Shown here one piece after another: positions 1 through 6,003 of a stretch of 8,836 nucleotides of DNA; position 1 is the first letter of the stretch; every line of letters starts with the position of its first letter. Position numbers and translations under genes: made by a program. Source of the DNA: Kiritimatiellia bacterium (GTDB lineage Bacteria > Verrucomicrobiota > Kiritimatiellia > RFP12 > UBA1067); NCBI GenBank assembly GCA_017965685.1, contig JAGCPM010000023.1:1-8836 (forward strand), read 5' to 3'. The notes below the pieces were generated by a model. The model was not told the DNA's origin and ran no database searches. It saw nothing but the letters and a program-made list of their open reading frames with translations.

Positions 1-1188
1 GAGCATCTGCGCGCCGCGCGAGGCGATGTTAGTTATTTTGCCGACAAGGTCGCTGTTCACCCTCTGCACGAAATCGGCGAGGTTCAGGTCCATGTCGTCC
101 ACAGTCCCACCCAGCTTTGCCGCGTAGTAATACCTCAGCGCCAAGGCAGGCAGATGGTCGAGATAGGTCCTGGCATTTATGAACGTACCTTTCGATTTGG
201 ACATCTTCTCGCCGTTCACTGTAAGGAATCCATGCACAAATATCTTGTCGGGCTGCGCGAGTCCTGCGACATGCAGCATGCCCGGCCAGAAAAGGCAGTG
301 GAACCTTATTATGTCCTTGCCGATGCAGTGGTAGCGCTCCGCTTCAGGGTTCTGCCACCAATCCTCGAACTTCTCGCCGTGGTTGTCACACCAGTTCTTC
401 AGCGACGCGAGGTAGCCTATCGGCGCGTCCACCCAAACGTAGAAATACTTGTCCGGATAGCCTGGTATCTGGAAGCCGAAATACGGCGCAGACCTCGAAA
501 TGCACCAGCCGCGCAACGGCTCGGCAAACCATTCAAGGAGCTTGTTGGAGACATCGCTCGTCGTGTGCGCCGTTATCCAGTCGCGCAGGTATTCGTGCTG
601 CGGTTCGAGCTCGAAATAGAGGTGTTCCGCGTCCTTCACGACAGGCGTTCCGCCGCAGGTGGTGCACTTTGGCGAGCCGAGCTCCTCGGCAGCGTAGGTC
701 GAGCCGCACTTGTCGCAGCTGTCGCCGTACTGCCCCTCCGCCCCGCACTTCGGGCAGGTTCCCTTGACGAACCTGTCCGGAAGGAACATCTTGCAGTGCT
801 CGCAGTAGAGCTGGGCGGACTTGAGCTTCGTTATTCCGCCCGACTTGACCATCGCTTCAAATATCTGCTCTGAAAACGCCTTGTTCTCTGGCGAGTTCGT
901 CGAGTAGTAATTGTCGAATGCAACCTCGAAATCGCCAAAGTCCTTGAGATGTATCGCATGAGTGCGAGCGATGAGCTCCTCGGGCGATATGCCCTCCTTG
1001 CGGGCACGGATCATTATCGGCGCGCCGTGGGTGTCGTCCGCACACACATATACGCAGTCGTTGCCCCTGAGCTTCTGGTAGCGCACCCAGAAGTCGGTCT
1101 GGACATACTCGACGAGATGCCCCAAATGTACGTCGCCGTTCGCGTATGGCAACGCGCTCGTTACAGTTATCTTCCTTTTCTTTCCCAT
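1..1188 (-). CDS. metG: Methionyl-tRNA synthetase, N-terminal 396 residues (3' end outside window)
   Basis: This class I synthetase charges tRNA-Met with methionine in the cytoplasm. Read on the minus strand, the frame is open from the ATG at 1188 to base 1. The HIGH motif is HLGH at residues 21-24 and KMSKS is intact at 328-332. An insertion carries four CxxC knuckles (Cys129/132, 145/148, 158/161, 175/178), the two-zinc arrangement of the E. coli-type enzyme. The stretch ISRSAPYFGFQIPG (230-243) is also typical of that type. The start is secure: an in-frame stop lies at 1207-1209 with no other start codon between. A GGAGGG Shine-Dalgarno sequence (1191-1196) sits only 2 nt from the ATG, which is unusually close. 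The anticodon-binding domain and any C-terminal tRNA-binding domain lie beyond the left edge. The gene is divergent from rpsP. Identity is seen directly from the motifs. Confidence 0.98.
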   Translation of the reverse strand, partial: MGKKRKITVTSALPYANGDVHLGHLVEYVQTDFWVRYQKLRGNDCVYVCADDTHGAPIMIRARKEGISPEELIARTHAIHLKDFGDFEVAFDNYYSTNSPENKAFSEQIFEAMVKSGGITKLKSAQLYCEHCKMFLPDRFVKGTCPKCGAEGQYGDSCDKCGSTYAAEELGSPKCTTCGGTPVVKDAEHLYFELEPQHEYLRDWITAHTTSDVSNKLLEWFAEPLRGWCISRSAPYFGFQIPGYPDKYFYVWVDAPIGYLASLKNWCDNHGEKFEDWWQNPEAERYHCIGKDIIRFHCLFWPGMLHVAGLAQPDKIFVHGFLTVNGEKMSKSKGTFINARTYLDHLPALALRYYYAAKLGGTVDDMDLNLADFVQRVNSDLVGKITNIASRGAQML

Positions 1189-1209
1189 ATCCCTCCAAAA
1201 TAGGTGTCA

Positions 1210-1240
1210 TAGTATATCAAATTCCGCCCTCTCCGGTCAA
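1210..1240 (-). promoter_or_regulatory. Sigma-70-type promoter of metG
   Basis: On the minus strand, -35 TTGACC (1240-1235) and -10 TATACT (1216-1211) are separated by 18 nt. Between them lies GGCGGAATTTGA (1228-1217), which recurs at the same offset in the other two promoters of the window. A TG dinucleotide one base upstream of the -10 resembles an extended -10. The start point would fall near 1204-1207, giving a leader of under 20 nt before the metG ATG. Function is inferred from sequence only. Confidence 0.8.
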
Positions 1241-1288
1241 CAGCGATATCGGAACGGAGAAGAATTTCAACGCTTATCATTTTCCCTC

Positions 1289-1319
1289 TTGCGCCGGAGG
1301 GGCGAAATATGATATACTA
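1289..1319 (+). promoter_or_regulatory. Sigma-70-type promoter of the rpsP cluster
   Basis: -35 TTGCGC (1289-1294) and -10 TATACT (1313-1318) are 18 nt apart. The -35 is the weakest of the three promoters, but the spacer block GGCGAAATATGA (1301-1312) matches the metG and histidine kinase promoters without gaps. An AT-rich stretch lies just upstream (about 1261-1286). Transcription would start near 1324-1326, leaving a leader of about 36 nt before rpsP. The promoter points away from the metG promoter, with 48 bp between the two -35 boxes. Function is inferred. Confidence 0.75.
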
Positions 1320-1361
1320 CGCGCCGTTTTCAGTTCAACGAAGCAAAACAAGGAAACGAAA

Positions 1362-1655
1362 ATGGTAAAGATCCGCATGCGCCGCACTGGCTGCACAAAC
1401 CACGCGACCTACCGCATAGTCGCGGCCGACGCGCGTAGCCCGAGGGATGGAAAGTTCCTCGAGATACTGGGCTGGTACGACACCCAGAAGAAGGATGAGA
1501 ACTTCCAGCTGGACGTTCCCCGCGTGGACTACTGGCTCTCCAAGGGCGCCAAGCCCTCGACGACCGTCGCCTCGCTCATCCGCCGCGCCAAGAACCCGGC
1601 AATCAAGGCGCACCACGCCCGCAAGGCCGCCAAGCCTGCAAAGAAGGAGGGCTAA
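1362..1655 (+). CDS. rpsP: 30S ribosomal protein bS16
   Basis: This small-subunit protein of 97 residues binds 16S rRNA and supports 30S assembly. It begins MVKIRMRRTGCTNHATYRIV, the hallmark bS16 start (usual form MVKIRLxRxGxKxxPxYRIV). It continues with the ARSPRDGKFLEILGWYDT core (24-41) and a lysine/alanine-rich basic tail. The frame is open further upstream to 1146, but the ATG at 1362 is chosen because it gives the conserved N-terminus, has AAGGA 7 nt upstream (1350-1354), and lies downstream of the promoter at 1289-1319. rplS follows after 3 nt. In many bacteria rimM and trmD lie between rpsP and rplS; here neither is present. Confidence 0.97.
   Translation: MVKIRMRRTGCTNHATYRIVAADARSPRDGKFLEILGWYDTQKKDENFQLDVPRVDYWLSKGAKPSTTVASLIRRAKNPAIKAHHARKAAKPAKKEG
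1644..1650 (+). promoter_or_regulatory. Shine-Dalgarno site of rplS inside the rpsP coding end
   Basis: AAGGAGG is a full-strength ribosome binding site 8 nt before the rplS ATG. It is encoded within the last Lys-Glu-Gly codons of rpsP. Its position suggests that rplS translation is efficient and probably coupled to rpsP, which would help keep the two ribosomal proteins in step. The coupling is inferred. Confidence 0.8.
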
Positions 1656-1658
1656 GCC

Positions 1659-2027
1659 ATGGCTATCGCACTCTTGGATAAAATCAGCGCCGAGCAGACC
1701 GCGAAGACCGCCGAGAAGAACTTCCCCGAGTTCAAGACCGGCGACATAGTCCGCGTCTCCATCAAAATCAAGGAAGGCGACAAGTTCCGCGTGCAGGATT
1801 TCGAGGGCAGGGTCCTCGCGATCGACAACGGCAGGAAGAACGTCGCGGCCAACTTCACCGTCTCCCGCGAAAGCTATGGCGTGAGGGTCGAGAAGCTCTT
1901 CCCCTTCCACAGCCCGTGGATCCAGGCGATCAAGGTCGTCAAGAAATCCCCGAGCTGGAGGACGAAGCTCTACACCGAGCGCACGTTCTGCTCGCATAAG
2001 GCGGTCCGCAAGATCGTCAAGAAGTAA
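1659..2027 (+). CDS. rplS: 50S ribosomal protein bL19
   Basis: This large-subunit protein of 122 residues lies at the subunit interface near 16S rRNA. Family hallmarks are visible in order: FKTGDIVRVSIKIKEGDKFRVQDFEGRVLA (about 25-54), then the TVSRESYGVRVEKLFPFHSP core (67-86) and the closing basic segment that begins with a variant of the usual KLYYLR motif (KLYTER). Length is normal for the family. The C-terminal part (TFCSHKAVRKIVKK) departs from the common RGKAARIKE-like ending but keeps the basic character. The ATG at 1659 is fixed by the strong AAGGAGG site upstream and the normal N-terminus. It follows rpsP by 3 nt and precedes the nifU-like gene by 16 nt. Confidence 0.97.
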   Translation: MAIALLDKISAEQTAKTAEKNFPEFKTGDIVRVSIKIKEGDKFRVQDFEGRVLAIDNGRKNVAANFTVSRESYGVRVEKLFPFHSPWIQAIKVVKKSPSWRTKLYTERTFCSHKAVRKIVKK

Positions 2028-2043
2028 GGACTCAGCACGGAAA

Positions 2044-2613
2044 ATGTGGAACTATTCCGACACGATGCTCGACCACTTCCGCAATCCGCGGAACGTCGGG
2101 AAGATCGAAAAGCCTGATGGCGAGGCGACCGTAGGGTCCCTCGCCTGCGGTGACGCTCTGAAGTTCCAGTTCCGCCTAGGGCCCGACGGAAGGATAGCCG
2201 AGGCCAAATTCCAGACTTTCGGCTGCGCCAGCGCGATCGCGAGCTCTTCCGCGCTCACCGAAATGGTGATCGGCAAGACACTCGACGAAGCGAAGACAAT
2301 AACGAACCAGCAGATCGCCGACTACCTCGGCGGCCTGCCGCCGCAGAAGATGCACTGCTCCGTGATGGGCCGCGAGGCCATGGAGGCGGCGATAAAGAAC
2401 TATGAAACCGGCAAGAACACCGACCGCAACCTTGAGGATGAACTCCTCTGCACCTGCTACAACGTGTCGGAAAACGAGGTCCGGCGAGTCATCACGGAGA
2501 ACCAGCTTTCCACCGTCGAGGAAGTGACAAACTACACCAAGGCTGGCGGCGGCTGCGGCAAATGCATACCGAAGATACAGGCCATACTGGACGAAATCAA
2601 CGGGCGCTCCTGA
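2044..2613 (+). CDS. nifU: NifU-like Fe-S cluster scaffold (IscU domain plus BFD-type [2Fe-2S] domain)
   Basis: This is a predicted cytoplasmic scaffold on which Fe-S clusters are assembled with sulfur from a cysteine desulfurase, then passed to client proteins. Residues 1 to about 125 form the IscU-type domain, with the three cluster cysteines Cys35 (in ACGD, with Asp37), Cys61 (in FGCASAIASSS) and Cys105 (in KMHCSV). Residues about 133-186 form a BFD-like domain with Cys136, Cys138, Cys171 and Cys174 (CxC then CGKC), as in the central domain of nitrogen-fixation NifU. The C-terminal Nfu domain of classical NifU is absent, and the protein ends normally at 189 residues. No nifS/iscS or nif gene is visible nearby, so a general Fe-S role is more likely than nitrogen fixation. 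The Shine-Dalgarno sequence is weak (AGGA 13 nt upstream). The 3' end overlaps the next gene. Confidence 0.93.
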   Translation: MWNYSDTMLDHFRNPRNVGKIEKPDGEATVGSLACGDALKFQFRLGPDGRIAEAKFQTFGCASAIASSSALTEMVIGKTLDEAKTITNQQIADYLGGLPPQKMHCSVMGREAMEAAIKNYETGKNTDRNLEDELLCTCYNVSENEVRRVITENQLSTVEEVTNYTKAGGGCGKCIPKIQAILDEINGRS

Positions 2614-3218
2614 TTGCGCCGTTCGCCGTCTGGATGGTGCTCATGGCGTTCCTGCCGGGAACGGCATCGGGTTACGCGGCGCGATCGGCGATTGTCGCTG
2701 CAATATTCCTGTTCCTTCTCCACAAGAACGGATATAACGCGCGCGCAAAGGAGCTTTTCGGGAGAAGCACCCTTATCTGGGGCTTGACGGCGGGAATCGC
2801 CACCGCTATCGTCTGGATAGCGCCGGAAGCGAGCGAATGGTACAGGACCCACCTCATAATAGGCTACCGGGAAATTCCGGGGACAGTCCCCGAAAGTCCG
2901 TACAACCCTCATGTCTGCGGCTGGGCGCTCACTTTGGCGAAGCTCGCCGGCAGCGCGTTTGTCATCGCGCCGGCAGAGGAGTTCTTCTACAGGAAATTCC
3001 TCTACAATTGGGCCGGAGCGGACAAAAAGGCTTTCTGGATAACGGTAGCCCTTTTCGCGCTGGAACACGACAGGTTCCTTGTCGGGGCGATTGCCGGAAT
3101 AATCTATGGTTATGTAGCCATAAGAAAGAATCTGAAATCTGCCATTATGGCACATGTGACGACAAACTTCGCGCTCGGGGTCTATGTGATCACCACAGGA
3201 AGCTGGGCATTCTGGTAA
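2562..3218 (+). CDS. CPBP-family intramembrane glutamic protease (CAAX protease-related, PEP-CTERM-associated type)
   Basis: This is a multi-pass membrane protein of 218 residues. Hydrophobic segments are visible at about 15-35, 40-54, 71-87, 121-137, 157-187 and 194-212. Family motifs are EEFFYR (139-144, the EExxxR motif), FALEH (165-169, FxxxH) and AHVTTN (197-202), which together form the predicted glutamate/histidine active site in the membrane. The layout resembles the CAAX prenyl protease-related family found with exosortase/PEP-CTERM systems: an RxxLxxPF start, a GIATAIVWI segment, and KLAGSAFVIAPAEE before the catalytic motif. I recognise this from memory, without a search. The ATG at 2562 lies inside nifU (52-nt overlap). 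No ATG, GTG or TTG follows until 2634, which would cut into the first membrane segment. Substrate unknown; rpsP-rplS-nifU lie upstream. Confidence 0.85.
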   Translation: MHTEDTGHTGRNQRALLIAPFAVWMVLMAFLPGTASGYAARSAIVAAIFLFLLHKNGYNARAKELFGRSTLIWGLTAGIATAIVWIAPEASEWYRTHLIIGYREIPGTVPESPYNPHVCGWALTLAKLAGSAFVIAPAEEFFYRKFLYNWAGADKKAFWITVALFALEHDRFLVGAIAGIIYGYVAIRKNLKSAIMAHVTTNFALGVYVITTGSWAFW

Positions 3219-3223
3219 GGAAA

Positions 3224-3511
3224 ATGGAAACGCGCGAAATACTGGGAGTGAGGGCGCGGGTCGCCAAGACGTTCCGCGAACGTGCGAAAGGGCTGATAGG
3301 CACAAAGACCCTTCCACACGGCGAAGGGATGCTAATCGAGCGCTGCAACGCCATACATACTTTCTTCATGTCCTTCCCAATCGACATTGCGTTTCTCGAC
3401 AAAAACGGTGCCATTGTACGGCAAGTGCGCGGCGTAAAGCCGTGGCGGCCGTTTGTCTGGGGCGGCTGGCGTGCCAGGATGGCACTCGAAACGAAAGCCG
3501 AAAATATTTGA
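3224..3511 (+). CDS. DUF192-family protein, C-terminally short
   Basis: A protein of 95 residues matching the DUF192 (PF02643) pattern. It has RAKGLIGTKTL (20-30) for the usual RxxGLMgR stretch, GEGMLI (33-38), and HTFFMSFPIDIAFLDKNGAIV (45-65) for the usual FWMxxTxxPLDIxFxDxxGxVV. The family function is unknown. Many members carry a signal peptide, but none is visible here, so this one is probably cytoplasmic. Relatives usually continue after the ALE motif (87-89) with a glycine-containing turn and a final strand ending in a GD motif. Here the chain stops six residues after ALE, and no other frame continues the family pattern. The start ATG lies 5 nt after the CPBP stop, with AAGGA (3217-3221) only 2 nt upstream. 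It is the last gene of the rpsP cluster. Confidence 0.85.
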   Translation: METREILGVRARVAKTFRERAKGLIGTKTLPHGEGMLIERCNAIHTFFMSFPIDIAFLDKNGAIVRQVRGVKPWRPFVWGGWRARMALETKAENI

Positions 3512-3520
3512 TTCGTACGT

Positions 3521-3551
3521 TTGACTTCGGCAGGCGGAATTTGGTAAAATA
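3521..3551 (+). promoter_or_regulatory. Sigma-70-type promoter of the histidine kinase operon
   Basis: -35 TTGACT (3521-3526) and -10 TAAAAT (3545-3550) have an 18-nt spacer. The spacer contains GGCGGAATTTG (3533-3543), identical to the metG promoter at the same offset. The promoter begins 10 nt after the DUF192 stop, with no terminator between, so read-through from the rpsP cluster is also possible. The expected start point (about 3555-3558) lies only 2-5 nt before the kinase ATG at 3560. Function is inferred. Confidence 0.8.
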
Positions 3552-3559
3552 CTCAGAAC

Positions 3560-4633
3560 ATGAGGAATTTCTTCAAAGGGGTGCGTAGGCACATAGGACG
3601 TCTGGATGCGCAGGAATTGCGCAACCAGTACAACCTTATCGCCGACGAAGCCGAATTCCTCGAAACTCTTTTCGAGACGAACGCGGAAGGCATAATCGTG
3701 CTCGATGCCGAGGGTGGCGTGTTGCGATCGAATCCTGCGGCAAAAGCCCTTCTCGGCATGGAGCCGGCCGACGCCGTAAAAACGATGTCCATCCCGCTCG
3801 GCAAAGCCTCCAAGCGCGAAATCACAGTCACCTATCCAGAAGAGAAGACACTCGAAACGCGCACACTGCCGATAAAGGCGGGGACCCTTGTGTATCTAAG
3901 GGACATCACGGCCGAGAAGGCGCGCACGGAAGATGAACTGCGGATAGGGGCGACCAGGGCGGTGAGGGAACTCGCGAGCGGTGTCGCGCACGAGATAGGC
4001 AATCCGCTCAACGCGCTCGGGCTCAATCTTAGGCTAATCGAGCGCGAACTGCCCGCAGAAAGCCCCAGCCGCGAGCCTGTCGCGCAGTGTATAAGCCTTG
4101 TGGAGCGGCTCGACTCGATACTGAAGGGATTCCTCAACGCGCTAAGACCGTCCCGTCCGAACCTCGCACCCGGCAACATAGCGCTGCCGCTCAAAAGCTG
4201 CCTCGACACCCTGAAGGCGCAATTCGTCGGGCGCTCGATAGCGGTATTCCTCGACATCCCAGCCGCGCTGCCAACCGTCGCGCTCGATTCCGCCCAGATG
4301 GAACAGGTCTTCTTCAATCTACTGAAGAACGCGCTCGAGGCTATACGCGACGGAGGAAAAATCGAGATCGCTATTTCGGCGGACGACAACGATGTGACGG
4401 TATCTTTCTCGGATGACGGACTCGGGATGGACGCAGAAACGCTCGCCCACCTCTTCGAGCCGTACCGCACGACGAAGGAGCACGGAACCGGACTAGGGCT
4501 CATGATTTCAGCAAGGATCGTCCGCGACCATGGCGGCACGATAGACGTGCAGTCGCGCGAAGGTTGCGGAACGAAATTCACCATACGGCTTCCAAGAATC
4601 GAACGCAGAATAAGGGCATTGGGAAATGGCTAG
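3560..4633 (+). CDS. Soluble PAS-domain sensor histidine kinase, NtrB-like
   Basis: This 357-residue kinase is predicted to autophosphorylate on histidine and pass the phosphate to the response regulator encoded next to it. A PAS-like sensor domain spans about 33-118 (AEGIIVLDAEGGVLRSNPAA at 42-61). The HisKA region follows, with the H-box VAHEIGNPLNAL and phospho-acceptor His144. The ATPase domain has an N-box (FFNLLKNALEAI, Asn257), G1 (DDGLGM, 285-290), an F-box (LFEPY, 298-302) and G2 (GTGLGL, 309-314). No membrane segment is visible, so it should sense a cytoplasmic signal, as NtrB does. The ATG at 3560 is the first possible start after an in-frame stop at 3545-3547 and has no Shine-Dalgarno sequence. 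An alternative GTG at 3581 has AAAGGG directly against it, too close to be convincing. The 3' end overlaps the regulator gene by 8 nt. The signal is unknown. Confidence 0.95.
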   Translation: MRNFFKGVRRHIGRLDAQELRNQYNLIADEAEFLETLFETNAEGIIVLDAEGGVLRSNPAAKALLGMEPADAVKTMSIPLGKASKREITVTYPEEKTLETRTLPIKAGTLVYLRDITAEKARTEDELRIGATRAVRELASGVAHEIGNPLNALGLNLRLIERELPAESPSREPVAQCISLVERLDSILKGFLNALRPSRPNLAPGNIALPLKSCLDTLKAQFVGRSIAVFLDIPAALPTVALDSAQMEQVFFNLLKNALEAIRDGGKIEIAISADDNDVTVSFSDDGLGMDAETLAHLFEPYRTTKEHGTGLGLMISARIVRDHGGTIDVQSREGCGTKFTIRLPRIERRIRALGNG

Positions 4634-6002
4634 ACGCAAGTTACTCATAGTGGACGACGAAAGGATGACGCGCGACGTGATGGCGCGGCTCCTCGACCAG
4701 AAATACGAAACCATCACCGCGCCGGACGCGGAGGCCGCAATCGAGATCGCGAATGAGAATCCCGATCTTGCGCTGGTCCTGACAGACTACAAGATGCCCG
4801 GCATGAATGGCATAGAGCTTATTGCGAAAATCAAGAAGTCGAATCCATCAACGGCTGCGATACTCATAACCGCATTCGGTGAAATATCGCTCGCAGTGGA
4901 GGCGATGAAGGCGGGAGCGGACGATTTCGTCGAAAAGCCGATAACCGATTTCGCCCGCTTCGAGCTCACCGTCGAGAAAGCCATAAGCAAGCACGAGCTG
5001 GCAAGCAAGTCGGTGCGTCTCGAAAAGGAAGTGGAAAACCTCAAGTCGCGCATCGCGGCGACAGAAGGAATCGAAAACATCACGGGACGCTCCGAGGCTA
5101 TGCAAAAGGTGTTCCGGCTGACAAGGCAGGCGGCCAAGTCGAACGCGACCGTGCTGATCGAAGGGCCTTCGGGAACGGGCAAGGAACTGGTGGCCAGGGC
5201 GCTCCACAATCTTTCGCCCAGAAAGGACGGCCCATTTGTCGCAGTCGAATGCTCCGCCCTTCCGGCGACTCTTCTGGAAACGGAACTCTTCGGATCGATC
5301 AAAGGCGCCTACACCGATGCGCGCGACAGGCCTGGATGCTTTGAATCGGCAGACGGCGGCACGATATTCCTGGACGAGATAGGCGAAATCGACCAGGCGG
5401 TGCAGGTAAAACTTCTGCGGGTCCTTGAAACCCGCACATTCCAGAGAGTCGGCGAAACCGTGCAGCGGAAATCCGACTTCAGGCTGGTCGCGGCGACCAA
5501 CAGGAATCTCGCCAAGCTCGTTGCCGAGGGCAAATTTCGCGAAGACCTTTTCTACCGCCTCAATGTCATTGATATCCATATGCCGCCGTTGAGCGAGCGT
5601 CCAGGCGACATCGCCCTTCTCGTTTCGCGATTCATAGGCGAGTTTTCCAAGGCAAACGGCTCGCAAGTGACTGGCATAGACGCGAAAGCCATGAAAGCTC
5701 TCGAAGACTATCCCTGGCCAGGCAACGTCAGACAGCTCAGGAACGCCATAGAGAAGATGGTCGTCCTCTCTGGCGGCGGAAAACTGACAATCGAGGACGT
5801 TCCTGTCGAGATAGCGTCGCACAAGGCCGCGCAGGATTCCGCAAGCGCGATTCCGGACGGGCAGACGCTCGCCGACTCGGAGAAGGCAATAGTCATGGCC
5901 GCGCTCGAAAGGGAAAGAGGCAATGTCACGGCAACGGCCAAAGCGCTCGGGATACCGCGCAGGACCCTGTACAGGCGGCTTTCAAGCTGGGGGGTGAAGT
6001 AA
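4626..6002 (+). CDS. NtrC-family sigma-54-dependent response regulator
   Basis: A 458-residue activator of RpoN promoters. The receiver domain (about 4-122) has the acidic pair Asp10/Asp11, phospho-acceptor Asp54 (TDYKMPG), Thr82 and Lys104. A coiled linker (about 123-150) leads to the AAA+ domain (about 152-380): Walker A GPSGTGKE (180-187), Walker B GTIFLDE (245-251), sensor I TN (291-292), arginine fingers in FREDLFYR (304-311), and sensor II GNVRQL (366-371). The sigma-54 contact loop reads GAYTDA (227-232) instead of GAFTGA. A Fis-type helix-turn-helix closes the protein (about 418-455, VTATAKALGIPRRTLYRRL). The start overlaps the kinase gene by 8 nt, with AAGGG 9 nt upstream (4612-4616), so coupled translation is likely. 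It is the evident partner of the preceding histidine kinase. No clear sigma-54 promoter was seen in the window, so its targets are probably elsewhere. Confidence 0.96.
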   Translation: MARRKLLIVDDERMTRDVMARLLDQKYETITAPDAEAAIEIANENPDLALVLTDYKMPGMNGIELIAKIKKSNPSTAAILITAFGEISLAVEAMKAGADDFVEKPITDFARFELTVEKAISKHELASKSVRLEKEVENLKSRIAATEGIENITGRSEAMQKVFRLTRQAAKSNATVLIEGPSGTGKELVARALHNLSPRKDGPFVAVECSALPATLLETELFGSIKGAYTDARDRPGCFESADGGTIFLDEIGEIDQAVQVKLLRVLETRTFQRVGETVQRKSDFRLVAATNRNLAKLVAEGKFREDLFYRLNVIDIHMPPLSERPGDIALLVSRFIGEFSKANGSQVTGIDAKAMKALEDYPWPGNVRQLRNAIEKMVVLSGGGKLTIEDVPVEIASHKAAQDSASAIPDGQTLADSEKAIVMAALERERGNVTATAKALGIPRRTLYRRLSSWGVK

Positions 6003-6003
6003 A

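Noticed and set aside
154..873. A 239-codon plus-strand frame inside metG
   Set aside because: The opposite strand encodes continuous MetRS with all motifs; this frame is a complement artefact.
1326..1349. GTTTT/AAAAC inverted repeat in the rpsP leader as a possible autoregulatory or terminator hairpin
   Set aside because: Only 5 weak base pairs with a 14-nt loop and no conserved leader motif; not supportable.
1146..1361. A longer rpsP reading frame starting at 1146
   Set aside because: The extension would overlap metG and the rpsP promoter, and gives a non-family N-terminus. MVKIRMRR at 1362 with AAGGA upstream is clearly the start.
1335..1997. A 220-codon minus-strand frame across rpsP and rplS
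   Set aside because: It is a shadow of two unmistakable ribosomal protein genes in GC-rich DNA; its Leu/Gly/Asp-rich product has no recognisable domain.
3147..3162. Possible sigma-54 promoter (TGGCAC start)
   Set aside because: It lies inside the protease gene and lacks the downstream TTGC element at the required spacing. The TGGCAC at 3479-3484 fails the same test.
2837..3223. A DUF192 gene extended upstream to 2837
   Set aside because: The added 129 codons run through the CPBP protease in another frame and match nothing. The DUF192 pattern starts after the ATG at 3224, which has AAGGA upstream.
4848..5822. A 324-codon minus-strand frame inside the NtrC-type gene
   Set aside because: It is antisense to intact AAA+ motifs, with low-complexity composition and no ribosome binding site or domain pattern.
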